Source: Tridacna crocea
Taxonomy: Eukaryota; Mollusca; Bivalvia; Cardiida; Cardiidae
DNA length: 64,000 bases
NCBI GenBank assembly: GCA_943736015.1
Contig: OX031068.1
Location: 28,962,296 to 29,026,295, forward strand
Direction: 5' to 3'
Made by a program: the position numbers and the translations under genes. Under the pieces are notes generated by a model, which saw only the letters and a program-made list of their open reading frames with translations, was not told the DNA's origin and made no database searches. Below are positions 21,301 to 33,515 of this stretch, piece by piece (position 1 is the stretch's first letter; each line of letters begins with the position of its first letter).

Positions 21301-24300
21301 AACAACATTTTGGACTGGTCCAAAGTTGACAACAAAATTTTAATTCAAAGTAATAAAAATGACTTAATTTTTCCTTGATAGGGCAGAAAAACATTGTGAG
21401 AAAAGGAGAAAATGCTGGTTACCAGCATTTTCTCCTTTTCTCAGAATGTTTTCAAAAGGCCTCTTCCTCAGGGTTTTTAAAAGTTGGGACCAAGTGGTAG
21501 AGAGTTAAAGTGCCTATTCTCCCATAAACTGGGAGTTTTACCATGATCATGAAATCAATTCTTGGTGAACTTAAAGTTTGCTTCCTTCACTTATACTGAG
21601 ATTATAGGACAAAAACAACAACAAAAACAACAACAACAAACATTACAAACATAATCCAATGAATGTACAAACAAGACTGAACAGGGAGTACTCTTACACC
21701 AAAATTATACTGTAATTCCATGCATTCTAACTTCAGTATTCCTCCATAGCAAATTTAACTTTTCACCTTGGAATCCCTACTTTTGATGACCCTGAGAAAG
21801 AAGCCTGTAGAAAACATTGCCGGAAAAGGAGAAAATGCTGGTAACCAGCATTTTCTCCTTTTCCCACAATGCTTTCTACCTTTTTCAAAACAAATTTCAA
21901 ATTTTCGGTAACATTTATTTTGTCGTCTGCAAAATTTAATGCTTTCAATTTGGACAAGCCTAAAATATTGTGGTTTGATAATGAGTTAAACTAATCCAGT
22001 TAGTAAGTATTAATAAATTTGTTTCCACAGGCTTTTTTCTAATACTAGCAGCCATGTAATACTGTGCAGGCTGGCCTGGGCTGTTCAAAACTTTTCCATA
22101 TTGGTTAATTTTCTGTATGTCTAAGGACCAGTCTATCTCATAATTAATTGTTTGATACAAAAAGTGGAAATCATGGCCCCATCAGTATTTGATGGATTGG
22201 TTGGTATCATGGATCACTGAGATACATTAAGCTCCTTTTTATTGGAGCTTGACTTATGTACTTTAATCATGGATCACAGTTAAACATGTATTCTAACATG
22301 ACATGTGAATTCAGCTCTATAAAAACACTGCATGGAAAGCGTAGTTTAAATCTGTGATGATCCACGAGTGACGTCGTTCTATATTGAGTGACTTCATTCT
22401 ATATAAACGAAGTTAGTGAGTTATACAATGGAACATAATCTTCATCCACATTTTTACTCCAAGTTTGAACTTGTTTTCCTTTCATTAGAATATGCCATGT
22501 TAGAATATAAAAATATTCTTTCTATCATGGTTTATCTTTCAATAAACCATGTTAGAGTTATGAGGCGCAATGAATGAAACACTTGAGCCATGGCCCTATT
22601 GGATTATTTTTTATGCCTCACGATAGAAAGAAGATTATTTCTTGAATAGATACAATTTCTGTTTCAACAGAATAGATTAATAATGGTCAGACTGCACCAA
22701 TATATGATATCATTTGTCCTAGGAATTCATTCTGGAACAAGAATTAACCACCAACTGGTTATAGGAAGAAAAATCATCTATATGAAAATAAATCTGCGAG
22801 AAAATACAGCAATGAAGCAGCTGTGACAAATTCATTTGAATAATTCTAGGAATACATGTATTTCCCATATAGATCTAGTATGTCTTTAACACAGCTGTGT
22901 TGCAAACAAAACTTTCCACTACCTAAAAGAGAAAAAATGTTAGTAAATGAAGCCTGTTTAGAGAAGAAAAAGTATGTAAAAGTATACAAAATTCTGAGAT
23001 GTAAACAGATTAAAATCTTGCCATTTGCAGATCTAGAGCAACTTTAAATGGTAAATGGGCAGATTTTTCATGCCAGGACTTTTGGTCAAAGACTAGGATG
23101 AAAACCGTGCATTTGTGTGTTTCACACATGGAAAATAAAGGTTTCAATTTCTCAACTGTTCTAACTTGCAATCCTAGAACTTATTATTTTAGAAAGTAAC
23201 AACATTTCTGAGTCAGCAATTTTTTACCAGATGAAAAAAAATTGGACTAGCCAAGTTTGAAAGCACTTGTAGAAGACAGATTAAATTGAGCTCAAATGAT
23301 AGAATTTGTGTCTAAAAAAAAAAACATTGTAGAAAGAGGAGAATATGCCTTTTACCAGCATTTTCTCCTTTTGACAAAATGTTTTAAAAGGTCTCTTTCT
23401 CCATAGTTCTGAAATCGTGTGATAGTGTGTAGAGGGATAAACCATTCAGTGTACAGTTTAGCTGATTAGATATTGGTTTTTTGTAGTATTTGTCGAAGAC
23501 AATACCACTATGAGTTCAAGATTGAATTCTGATAACCATGTATCTTATTTTGTGCAAAGCCGAAGGAAATAAACCCAGTTAAACTCATTTTTTCTCAGGC
23601 AAATGAGTTTTTCAGTAGCACTCAGGTATGTAATTTGAAATGGCACATTAAAATACATTGGGCGAGGCCATCGATCGTTGAGATACTTATTTTTATTGAA
23701 AATAGCTTCTATCGCTCATTGCCTTTTATTGGCGCAATGATACAAATTTGCCTGCTTTTTCGTTCCAAACCAATTAGTTCCATGGCTTGTTCATTCTATG
23801 ATTGCGTGCTTCTCCATGTGATTGCTCATGAATATTTATAGATCAAAGTAATTGATTGTAATGTTGGAAATTAAATGTAAATGGCTAAAGATATTTCAAA
23901 ATTATAGTTTTAAGGTACATGAGCACTCTCTCTTCAACCGAAAAGGTATTCATTTGCTTAGTGGGTTGACTTTTACTAAATATTTGAACAATATGTCTCT
24001 TTTTCTTTCAAACTATTAGTTCAACACAATGGCTTTCCTTGACAAGTACCACTTCAGCATTCTCAACGCTTTGATTTTGTTAATTCATAAAGTTCTTGAG
24101 AATCAACTACGAATCAATTAAGATCGCAATCAATTTGAAATAGATAAAGAATACAGGTTCCATAACAAAAGTAACTGAAGGGAAAACATACACATGCAAG
24201 GTCTTCAGGCAATTTTTTGACATGCCAAAGATTTTGTCACCGCTCCGGAAGTTTCTGCCGGAGCCTGAGGAATTCAGTCAGCGATCATACAATGGCTTCA

Positions 24301-27300
24301 GATGCCCTCATGAATGGCCCAATGTTTGTACGATCAGATGCAAATTGAACATTTCATTTATCATGTGTCCATCTGGAATCAATTTCGGGACTGTGTGATG
24401 CCTGCATTAGTGGCAGGCAGAACAAAGAATTTTAAAACTAGTAAAACTTGCCAACTTGCTCTATCTGTTGCGAACCTTTTACTTGTTTTCACAATTCATA
24501 TTTCTGCTTGTAACTTACACTCAAATCCACTGTAGAATACAATATTCTCATTCTCACAAGAATTTTGTTACTTTTAAAGGTATGATTTAAATCAAATACA
24601 TTTTAACAACCACATTGTTTACTTTTGGCTGCCACTGGATCTTTGAAATATCGATCTACAGCTTGTGAGCCCCTATTCAAATCAACCATATACATTTTCC
24701 TAGCTCCCATCCCTTTCAGGTCCAATTCCCTCTTTTAAGGTCAAAAGAATGATTTTCTATATTGCCTGCTTCCCTTTCCCCCCCCCCCCCACTACACTAG
24801 ATCTGCTCTTGCATTATAGCTAGAGAAAAGGAGCCAATCTACTAAATACTTACAGATCCTCAACCCTGTTTTTGTGTTATGAAAACCCACAATATAACAC
24901 GTATTAATACATAATACAAAATACATATAACAAGTAAAAACAACAAGTGCCCAGTACAAATAATGTTCCATCCCATTCCAATCACCCAGTGATACAAAAC
25001 CTTTTGTAGACATAGGGCGTATTCCTTTCACCAGTTCTGGCACAATGTTCTGTGTTCTGGAATGCTGTTTTGGAATGTGCGAAAAGAATATTTCAGAACA
25101 CAAGACACTGTTCTGTTCTGTATGTTCTGAATGGAGCATGTTCGGAACATTGTTCTAAACCATATTGAAATGAAAGTACATTGGCATGATGGCTGTTGCA
25201 TGAGCAACTGTCTTAGCTGTGTTAGTTGAGGATATGATTTCCTGCAGAGAGAGAATAGAGACTAGTCTACTGTGCCCCTATTTATGGCATTCATATTGTA
25301 AAAAAGGACAATTGCAAATTTTGCCATAAAGAATTGTCTGTCTTTCAGCCATCTTATATCACCTAGCAACCGTTCCGCAGGTACGCTGCACCTTAATTGA
25401 ATTATAACAGTTAGAACATGTTTTGTGGAACATGGCACAGTGTTCCGAAATACTCCATTGACCTGGAACATGTTTGGAGTGCTCGGAGTAGCAAAAGGAA
25501 TACGCCCATAGAAAATGATTGTTCCAATAGTCAGTAAAGCCGATCTAACCCTTTCCTGCACAGGCTATCTCTAGCTCTACAGTGATTATACTTAATTAAA
25601 ACACATATAACACAAATGTTAATATTATAATCATTTAATCTTTCACCACAGAATCCTGACTTTTAAAGACCCTGAGAAAGAAGCCTTCTGAAAACATTGT
25701 GGGAAAAGAAGAAAATGCTGATAACAAGCATTTTCTCCTTTTCCAACAATGTTTTCTACCTGTCCAAAAACAAATTTCAATTTTTGAGTCATATCAATTT
25801 TGTTGTCAGCAAATGCTTCCAATTTGGACTAGTCTAAAATCATGTCGTTTGGTAAAGAGTTAACTCTACCAAACAACAAAATTTACTGCTCTATATTAAA
25901 TGCATCTGTATACTATTACTGTGATTCAAAAATTAGAATTGTTTTTTTTATGGCGTTGAAAACGTAGGAGGAAAAGGAGAAATGCTTATTACCAGCATTT
26001 TTTCCTTCTCCTACTGTCTTTTTAATTGCATTCCTTATCAGGGTTGTTCAATTCTCAAAGGTTCTGAAAATTTTGTGTTGCGTTGAAAAGGATTAAAGTG
26101 ACAATAAAGGCCACATGTAAACAAAGCAGGTGCTTAAATGCATTTGAATTTGTATCGCATCATTTAAAAGAATCAACCAGCATTTTCTCCTTTTCCCACA
26201 ATGTTTTCTACCCAACTGGAAGCAAATTTTAATTCTTGACTTTAGTTTGTTTTGTTGTCTGTAAGTGCTTTTGATTTGGACCAGTCTAGAATTTTGTTGT
26301 TTGGGAAAGGGTTAAAATTCTTTTTTTCTGAAATGGACAAACATAATGGCCTGACCATACGATAACAATTTGTCATCTCCACAATATTTCCCACACATTT
26401 AAACTGTATACATGATTTTAATATAAATGTTTTATGACACCTGCTTTGGTATTTTGGCCTTTACTGGGCCTTTAAAGGAAACAATCTAATTTTTCAAAAG
26501 TATGGAAAACATTGTAGAAAAGAAGCAAATACTTGATACAAGTTATTGCCCCTTTTTCCTGATTGTTATCCAAGACTACAACTTCAGAAGCATAAACAGT
26601 CATCTTTGTAGGTAATGGGTGACTTAACTCATTACCAAACGACAAAATTATAGGTTTGTCCAAATCGAAAGCATTTGCAGACGACAAAATAAAAGTGACT
26701 GAAAATTTGAAATTTGTTCTGTGAAGTGTAGAAAACATTGTGGGAAAAGGAGAAAATGCTGGTTACCACCATTTTCTCCTTTTCCCACAATGTTTTTCTA
26801 AAGGCTTCTTTCTCAGGGGTGTCAAAAGTAGGGATTGTGTGGTAATGGGTTAAATACCCCCTGAAATGGGACTGTGGCAGACCATGTACAAAACATTGTA
26901 AAACAGTGCCAATGTGAATTAGGGTTTGATAATTGAAAAAAAGTTTGTAAAATATGGTAAACAGAAAATGGTTCTGTTTTGGATAATCACATCTTCTTGA
27001 ATAACATGGAAAAAACAGTTGGTGAACATGATCGTGCCGTTTCTTTCAACAATTTTCAATAGGTGATGAATGCAAGGGTGTAAAAATCCTATTTGTATGG
27101 CAAAAGGTGTCAAAAAAAAAAAAGAAAAGCATTAAAGGTAACAATCTTTCACTGTCGGACTATGTGAAAATACTCAGTTTATTCATTTCCATACTAGAAC
27201 ATAAATTTGTGATCTTGGATAGTGTAGCTAGATTCATGATCCAATTGCACAATCTTTGCAATCTGATTTTGATTTTCACTGTTCTCAAAAACAACTTCAC

Positions 27301-28057
27301 TTGCACTTAGGATGAAAGTCATAATAAAGAAAACATATAATGAGTGATTTAAAAGAATTTTGTAAAGTTTTGTTAACACTCAGAGTGCCAAATAAACCAA
27401 ACAAACCTTTTCAGTCAAGAGATAAAACCCAAATACACATGTAACCCATCATGCAAAAAGGGACCATCTGTGAAATGCATAAATTGTCAACCCTGGTCAG
27501 ACTGTGCCAATTGCACAGGCTGACCTGGGTTGACACTTTTCGCCTTTGTGGCATCTTCTGTATGGAAAGTAGTCATTCTGTTTTACTATACAATCAATTC
27601 TGAACCATCAATATCAACTGACCTGCACTATCTTTAGTCTGTTTTCATCTAATTGATGAACAGAATTTCCAGATGGACCCTTTTTGCATGATGAGTCACA
27701 TATAATTACATGTACTTTCTAGAACGTCTGAGCAAAGTGGACAATGTAGACTATTGATCAGACTGCACGTTTTGTGCATCCTGATCATAGTGCACACTGG
27801 CTACATGGGCAAATATTGTCATGAAAGGCCCTTGAAGGGTTAACAAAATCTCAATGATAAATTTACCTTTTCATTACAATTTGTATACAAATAAACATAT
27901 ACCTTACCTGTGAACAAGCCTGTTTGTTTCAAATACATAGTACACTTCTACTGGATGACTCTGCAAAGAGAAATTCATGTCTTGTTATCTGTTATTATAG
28001 AAATAACAAAAGCATTGTAAAATTTATAAATTCACCTTTCTCCCCCCCCCCCCCCCC

Positions 28058-28094
<37 letters not shown>

Positions 28095-29912
28095 GCCAGC
28101 TGAAGACTTGAAAACATGTCCCTGTTAAATACGGATGAAATTGTAGCCAAAGGAGAATTTTCCTTCCTAACATGATTTTATCACAAAGTCTGCTTCAAGA
28201 TAAAATAGTCATTTGCAAGTAAAACAGTGTATTCAGGATTTTCCCCCTGGGTCTAAAGACACCTAACATTGTGAAAGTAAAAAATGACGTACTCTAATAA
28301 CATGTCAAATTTAAAGACAGTTTAAAACTTATGAATTTTTCAATTATCTATTTGCATTTAATGTATTTTTATAGGTATATATGTACAGAAGACCAGAAAA
28401 ATTTGTGCATCAATGAATCACCATCAATAAGCATTGACACAGAGTGTCTTAAAGAAATTTTAGATGGAACACTGTCTTGATATCCAGCATTTCAGATGGA
28501 GAGGTTCCAAATTTTGCTGAAAGATATCTTCAGGAGATTGGCTTTCACAGTTAATATTTTGCCCCAATAAGCATTTACAAATAAATTAATATTTCAGGAT
28601 AAACTAACTCTTCCATTACCTTTGGCTTGATCTTTGAAACTTGGAATGTAAAATAAACACATGCTGTGGCTCGAGGAACTGGTTTACGACGTGTAGGTAT
28701 ACTCCAGCGTACACGGAATCTGTGCCTTACATCAAACTCATGATCGTCCAAACCCAGATAGTCAATACAATACAACCAGCTGTTGTCATATTTCCATGTC
28801 TGAAATGGTGTATTTCATTTAATTCTTTATTACCTGCTGACCAAACATTAAGTTTGCTTTTTTGTGTTTTTTTTTGTGGTCTAAGGGAAAATGGTTGTGG
28901 AAAAAGAGAAAATGCTCTTTACCAGCATGTTGATGCACAAGATCAGATTGCATTTTGTATGCAGTCTCAAGGTCTGTATTTACCATCAATTCTTTAGAAC
29001 ATTCTTTGTTCATTCTGAAAAAATTTCCTGAATTGAAAAGTAATACAACTTTTAGTTAGCAAAACATTTTGTTAAGCCAATCAAAAGTTGTGTTACCTTC
29101 AAATGTTCTATTCTTATTCTACATTTAAGTACATGTGCACATATTTCAAAGACACTTGCTGGTAATCTGTTTTGGGAGGAAATGTGTTAACTCTCCACCA
29201 ATGAAACAATAAAATTTTAGGCTGGTCCAAATTGAAAGCATTTACAGAAGACAAAATAAATGTGACTAAAGCATTGAAATTTGTTTTAGGAAGGGGAAAA
29301 AAACAATACGGGAAAAGGAGAAAATGCTGGTTACCAGCATTTTCTCCTTGTCCCACAATATTTTCAAAAGGCTTCTTTCACAAGGGTGTTAAAAGTCAGG
29401 ATTGTGAGGTAGAGGTTTAATTTGATGTCTTGAAAACAAATCTTTAGACCGGTTCAAATTCAAGGCATGAGCATGAGAAATGTGACTCTATATGATGGGA
29501 TTTGTATCAGAAAGTATAGAAAACATATAAGGAAATGCTAGCTACCAGGGTTTCCTTTTTTTCCCACAATGCTTTCAAGGGCACTCTTTCTTATTGTTGT
29601 TGACACTAAGAATTGTGTGGTAAACATTTAATACATCACCTCTATAAATTCATTAATTTTCTTTTCTCCATTTTCTACTGAGAAGTCTCCTATTGCAAGC
29701 CATGCTATGTTGTCAACAGTGAAATCTTCTCTTCTCACGTAGGTTGATTCTCGGGAGATTTCACTAAATCGAACTGATTCAAAAGTTTTTTCTTTTTCTG
29801 ACATTAGAGAGATGTTTGTTTCTAATCTTTTGATGGCCATTTCAATAACGTCATCCACAAGGGACTTGGCCTGCTGGGCATAAGCATCATCTTCAGCAGA
29901 CATGACTGAAAT
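18300..29912 (-). CDS. AKAP14: AKAP14 (A-kinase anchor protein 14 / AKAP28) homologue, complete coding region, four exons
   Basis: Coding exons on the minus strand are 29903-29640, 28799-28620, 27960-27908 and 18384-18300; all junctions are GT-AG and keep one frame, giving 193 residues (human AKAP14 is about 197). AKAP14 tethers the RII subunit of protein kinase A in ciliary and flagellar axonemes. The N-terminus has an amphipathic helix AKSLVDDVIEMAIKRLE (about residues 12-28) of the RII-binding type, and the C-terminal half carries RVRWSIPTRRKPVPRATA, PVEVYYVFETNRLVHRPG and SRFREKWLKDVIESK, which I recognise as the family signature. Intron 3 is 9.5 kb and crowded with MITEs. The gene is head-to-head with ERCC5. 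A non-coding first exon is expected, because an acceptor lies nine bases upstream of the ATG. The family assignment is from memory of the signature, not a search. Confidence 0.88.
19314..19540 (+). repeat. TTAA foldback MITE
   Basis: Left tip TTGATTACC; right tip GGTAATGTGTTAA. Confidence 0.86.
19537..19766 (+). repeat. TTAA foldback MITE
   Basis: Shares TTAA with its neighbour; loop mutated to GCTAGCCTCGGTA, breaking the stem top. Confidence 0.86.
20555..20783 (+). repeat. TTAA foldback MITE, excellent copy
   Basis: CCCTTTCCCAAAC / GTTTGGGAAAGGG tips, GACCCGTAAAAACC arm B. Confidence 0.93.
20847..21063 (+). repeat. TTAA foldback MITE
   Basis: Left stem shortened (AACTTTGTTGAAAATGC). Confidence 0.85.
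21287..21508 (+). repeat. TTAA foldback MITE
   Basis: Both stem bases changed alike (TTGTGAGAAAAGG / CCTTTTCTCAGAA). Confidence 0.86.
21755..21989 (-). repeat. TTAA foldback MITE
   Basis: Left stem has ATTGCCGGAAAAGG; right arm has a small insertion (AAAATTTAATGC). Confidence 0.87.
23216..23439 (+). repeat. TTAA foldback MITE, decayed
   Basis: Tips poor, but the stem GAGGAGAATATGC... and TTTTCTCC are clear. Confidence 0.65.
25015..25507. repeat. 493-bp foldback MITE with GGGCGTATTCCTTT ends
   Basis: Ends GGGCGTATTCCTTT and AAAGGAATACGCCC with ATA on both outer sides; the interior has GTTCTG/CAGAAC-like inverted words. The short target duplication would fit a Harbinger-type element, tentatively. 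Confidence 0.8.
25635..25863 (-). repeat. TTAA foldback MITE
   Basis: Complete; loop GATAACAAGC. Confidence 0.88.
25860..26096 (+). repeat. TTAA foldback MITE, diverged with matching stem changes
   Basis: The stem carries GTAGGAG in one arm and CTCCTAC in the other instead of the family sequence. Confidence 0.7.
26172..26315 (-). repeat. TTAA foldback MITE, right half
   Basis: Begins AACCAGCATTTTC exactly at the palindrome centre, so the break is at the symmetry axis. Confidence 0.8.
26624..26853 (+). repeat. TTAA foldback MITE
   Basis: Complete CATTACC-type copy. Confidence 0.9.
27436..27713. repeat. MITE with TGTRACCCATCATGC ends
   Basis: About 278 bp, ends GTAACCCATCATGCAAAAAG and TTTTTGCATGATGAGTCAC, in AKAP14 intron 3. 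The inner part has GGTCAGACTGTGCC / GGCTGACCTGG inverted words. Confidence 0.82.
27908..27960 (-). CDS. AKAP14: AKAP14 coding exon 3
   Basis: A 53-base exon: acceptor TTTGCAG, SHPVEVYYVFETNRLVH plus two bases of Arg, donor CACAG|GTAAGG. Its two-base overhang joins the A that opens the last exon to restore Arg166. Confidence 0.9.
28043..28091. repeat. Poly-C then poly-A tract
   Basis: About 17 C followed by about 32 A in AKAP14 intron 3. Confidence 0.9.
28620..28799 (-). CDS. AKAP14: AKAP14 coding exon 2
   Basis: Acceptor CCATTTCAG, then TWKYDNSWLYCIDYLGLDD, HRFRVRWSIPTRRKPVPRAT and VYFTFQVSKIKPK; 60 codons, phase 0 at both ends, donor AAG|GTAATGG. The VRWSIPTRR block is the most conserved part of the family. 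The aromatic-rich alternating hydrophobic pattern suggests beta strands. Confidence 0.9.
28990..29130. repeat. Foldback MITE, decayed relative of 1006-1203
   Basis: AAGTAATACAACTTTTAGTT and AAAAGTTGTGTTACCTTC pair around GCAAAACATTTTG. Confidence 0.65.
29187..29420 (+). repeat. TTAA foldback MITE
   Basis: Complete, stem partly mismatched (AACAATACGGG); lies in AKAP14 intron 1. Confidence 0.85.
29417..29631 (+). repeat. TTAA foldback MITE, decayed, at the AKAP14 exon 1 donor
   Basis: Shares TTAA with its neighbour; its right TTAA (29628-29631) is nine bases from the exon. Confidence 0.65.
29640..29912 (-). CDS. AKAP14: AKAP14 coding exon 1 (start codon and RII-binding helix)
   Basis: The acceptor TTTTTTCACAG lies at 29913-29923 and the ATG at 29903-29901 with G at position -3. 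Residues 1-88 include MSAEDDAYAQQAKSLVDDV, an acidic start followed by an amphipathic helix with small and aliphatic residues on one face, then DFSVENGEKKINEFIE, matching the FTVEKG-type block of AKAP14. The exon ends GAG|GTGATG in phase 0. A decayed TTAA foldback MITE ends at 29631, only eight bases into intron 1, so transposon sequence abuts the donor. Confidence 0.88.
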
Positions 29913-29931
29913 CTGTGAAAAAATACCAAGA

Positions 29932-31609
29932 AAACTAATTTGAGTGAAAAATCATAATTATATGAGCCCTTTAGAAAGGGGACTTATTGCATATGCAAAC
30001 AGTATCGATCCCTGTTAATCTTAGCAGTCTGTGCCCCATAGCTCAGTTGATAGGAGGCAAGTATATTTCTTTCTGAGGATTGATGATAGACATTGTTTTG
30101 AAAATGGATATGTGGGAAAATAGCCAGCTGCTTGGAAAGAAAATAGCATAGAGTAGTGAGAGTACTGGTAAAAGAGACTCCAAAAAACCATGGATTGGTA
30201 TACTGGCTGCCACAAATAGCGTTCAACACCATATAGCCTTGCAGTGTGTTGGTTCACGGTAGTTACGGTCCAACTAAGATAAAATTAAAATCTTAATAGA
30301 GTATAGAATAAATCACCAAATAATTTTCTAATTTCATCTGTCAGTTAGCATCACAGAGAATATGATGCAGTTCCATCCAGAAATTCGAAAGAAAATGAAA
30401 AAATCAATACAACTCGATATATTTGGCACAGGTTTTCAGTCACATAACCAGAAAATATTGCCACATGACCTAGCAGATGATCTAAATACGTCATCATGCA
30501 TGTTTTGAAGTAAAACTGCTTGAAATGAAGGATTTTAGAGGGTGGAGTAAATAGTGTTAAGCATATTGGTACCAATGACATCCCTTTCACTTCCAGTATA
30601 TTTTTCTTCCATTCTAATCTTTTATTTTGAAAAAAGAAATAGGCTGAAGTACAGATTGAAATGTTACATTAAAGATATCGGCCGAGGTTATCCGCACAAC
30701 GGTCGTGCCTATAATGGAGGATATCAGCACAACAGTCATGCAGATAACCAATCTTATACATAAGACAGTTGCGCTGTTAAGCACCACTATCTGTATGACA
30801 GAAAATGGACTACTGACAGTACTTTAACTATTGCGTTTGAGAAAAAATGATTTCTGCCTAGACATGCGCATTAATGATATCACCATGTTTTGATTTCTGG
30901 TGAGGTAGGTCAACGGTTATTTACGTTGAAAAGTACAGATTTGCACGAAGGTAAAATTTAGATGTTAACAAACATCAGTCTTTTGTAAAGATTAATCATT
31001 TATCTAACGATTCATGCCCATTTTATTAGCCGTCATTGGAAATTTTGTCGCATAACGTCATTTAAAAAGATGCGAGTGAAATCATATTTATTCCAGATGT
31101 GTTTAATGAAGGCTGATATGAAGGTGAATGAGAAGATCAGTCACAAAAATAGGATCGGACACTTTCAGACTGAAGGTAGATCTGTATCAGAGATACTTTG
31201 TGATTACCATCCAACAACAGGTAACTGGTAAGAATCCCAGGGATAGCCACGCATGTATTGGTGCTTTACACTAAGTATGTAAAAAAAAAAAATGTTTTCA
31301 AAAAAGAGCAAGGGTCTATACATTGATTTTCTTGTATCCGACTCTTTTTTTTTTTCTTTTCTACATTTCTTCCATTCATCTTAGTCATGACATTAGTCCT
31401 TGCTTACATGATCTGTACTAACTGTGGTAAGAATAAAGTGTATGGTAAACTCACAGCAGCCTTATGATCTTTCAATCAAGCTGGGTTGCAGGAAAGAAGA
31501 AAAAAAAACATGAAAAAGACACTACTCCACCATATTGTTTATTATTGTAACTATGCGCTGTAATCAACCAATCAAAAGGCTTTAATTTTCATTCGGTTAT
31601 ACTTTGGTA
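29932..31609. other. Upstream side of AKAP14, nothing coding seen
   Basis: Holds a SINE-like repeat (30035-30250) and a fragment around 31135-31190 related to the perfect foldback at 35286. A non-coding AKAP14 first exon is expected here but I cannot place it. Confidence 0.3.
30035..30250 (+). repeat. SINE family 4
   Basis: CCCATAGCTCAGTTGATAGG head, body GAGTACTGGTAAAAGAGACT. Confidence 0.65.
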
Positions 31610-32189
31610 TCTTTGATGGGTCCGGGACGTTTCGCCCCAAAACCATTTCCACCCCTAGTCATTTCGCCCCCAAGACGTTTCCCCCAGGTCGTTTCCCCCC
31701 TGGTCGTTTCGCCCCCACTAGTCGTTTCTCCCCCACTAGTCGTTTCGCCTCCCCCGGTTGTTTCCCCCCTAGTCGTTTCGCCCCCTGTTCAAGAAAAGCT
31801 GAATTGCACCTTAGAACTTATATAAATTTTAATAGCAGGACAATGTTAAGAAACACAATATGAATTTTTTTGTTTGGCATTTGCATAATTTAGACAATGA
31901 GACCCTTATCAAAAATAATTCTTATTCGTGTGGTAAAAGGGTAAAAATTGTTACATTAAAAAGAAAGCAAAAAGCTTCTATTAATGAAAGAAACTTATCA
32001 CTCTAGCTTTACAACGGCCAATTTTTCGGTTACTGACAGAAAAAAAAAAGGAAGTATCAAGAGTTGCTCATAATGAATGAATGAATAGTGTTTTATGGCC
32101 CGTCGACAACTTAGGTCATATTGGGCGCACTTACTTAGTAAGAGTTGCTCAAATTGTGATGTTAGTGTAGACCTGAATAGTAGACCTAA

Positions 32190-32280
32190 TTCAATGAAAA
32201 GAGGAGTGAATACTGGTAACCAGCATTTACCTTTTTTCCACATTGTTTTAAATTGCTTTCTATCAAGTACCAGACTATCA
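32190..32280. repeat. TTAA foldback MITE fragment inside the 3.07-kb element
   Basis: Only ACTGGTAACCAGCATTTACC and parts of both stems remain. Confidence 0.45.
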
Positions 32281-33324
32281 ACGGTTATTGCATTTTACCA
32301 AAACACCTCCCCTTTTTGTATTATTTGAAAATAATAAAGAGTAAAACAAGAGCCATCGTAGACGGATTGTACTCCCCTAACAGGTCTCTGTTTAGGAAAG
32401 TGAAGACTGTCGGTGAATAGTTTGTCACAGGAGAGGAGGGTGGGGGTGAAACAGGCTACATGTGTTTGGTCCCGTCTGCCAAACAGCATAAATTTGCCAA
32501 TTTTCAATTTACTAAGGGCAATAAGGGCAACGACTTATCAGACATTAAGCATCCTTTTTCCGTAACATGGTTTGGCAGAGAGTAAAAAAAAGGGGGCACA
32601 TGTTGAAACTTTTCATAAACAATATGAATGTGAAGATTCATGAAATTTTGACGAAAACTGACGGAGTTATTAGTAGAAATTGGATTTTTTTTTTAACAAG
32701 AAACCCCCTTTTTCCATGACACAGCGTCAAATTGGAAAACTGAGAAATATACATCGGCACAATATCCTTCATATGTGAAGTTTCATCCAATTTAGTCCAG
32801 GGGTTGTGGAGAAATGGCCTCGGACGAACGGAGAGACAGACAGATTAAGGACGCAATTAGGATTGAAGTTCACAACTTTTCTGTATAATATCAATTAACC
32901 CTTTTCCCGAAAAACCTCAGAAGTATAAATGATAAATCAAGACTCTTTACACATTTGTATTTCTCCCTAAAGATATATAAACGCATCTATACCTTTTGAT
33001 GAAAAAGAATTGTGCAGACAATATTGTTTTAGTAATGTATGATGTGACAAAGGATTAGGTAATCAATTAAGCTGCTTCACAGTAGCAAAGTCAAATTGAC
33101 AGATATTGCGTTATACGTCATTAACGACTTTATAATTGGGCCAGATAGGATTATGATGGCAAGTGACAGCCTTTTGACCAGCAACACGGTGGACTCAAAA
33201 TTCAAGCAGAAAAAAATTCTGGATGTCATTAATCTTTTAAAAGATAACCTAAAAGGTGAAAGAGAGGTAAAGACCGAGATCAGGTCGGCATAATGTGGTG
33301 CATCATCTTTGTCTGCTATACGTA

Positions 33325-33515
33325 GGCAGGCCCGTAGGAACAGGGGGGGGGGGGGGACTAGGGGGGGCTCAGCCCCCCCAATAATTTTGAAAATCATAGT
33401 AACTAAAATATGAGTTTTTAGCGCAATGCAATTACCACGCAAAAAATCTCAGTATTTCGAAATTAGCCCCCCCCCCCCCCCCCAATCTTGAAATGCTTCC
33501 TACGTGGCTGGTAGG
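33325..33515. repeat. Small element with CGTAGGAA ends and G/C runs
   Basis: GCCCGTAGGAACAGGGGGG at the left, TTCCTACGTGGCTGG at the right; poly-G and poly-C tracts lie inside each end. Confidence 0.6.

Larger units (their letters stand above)
18385..27907 (-). other. AKAP14 intron 3
   Basis: 9.5 kb holding eleven TTAA foldback MITEs and a 493-bp foldback. The parts without named repeats (18400-19310, 22000-23210, 23440-25010) are AT-rich; 22500-22620 has repeated CATGTTAGAAT words. A hairpin lies at 20275-20370, with arms around AAAAAATGTTGTTAAGC. Confidence 0.6.

Noticed and set aside
28875..28935. Possible TTAA foldback MITE core (GTTGTGGAAAAAGAGAAAAT)
   Set aside because: Only one stem and a short ACCAGCATG remain; too little to call a copy.
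31604..31825. Frame of repeated PPLVVSPP units
   Set aside because: Translation of the minisatellite block at the left end of the 3.07-kb element.
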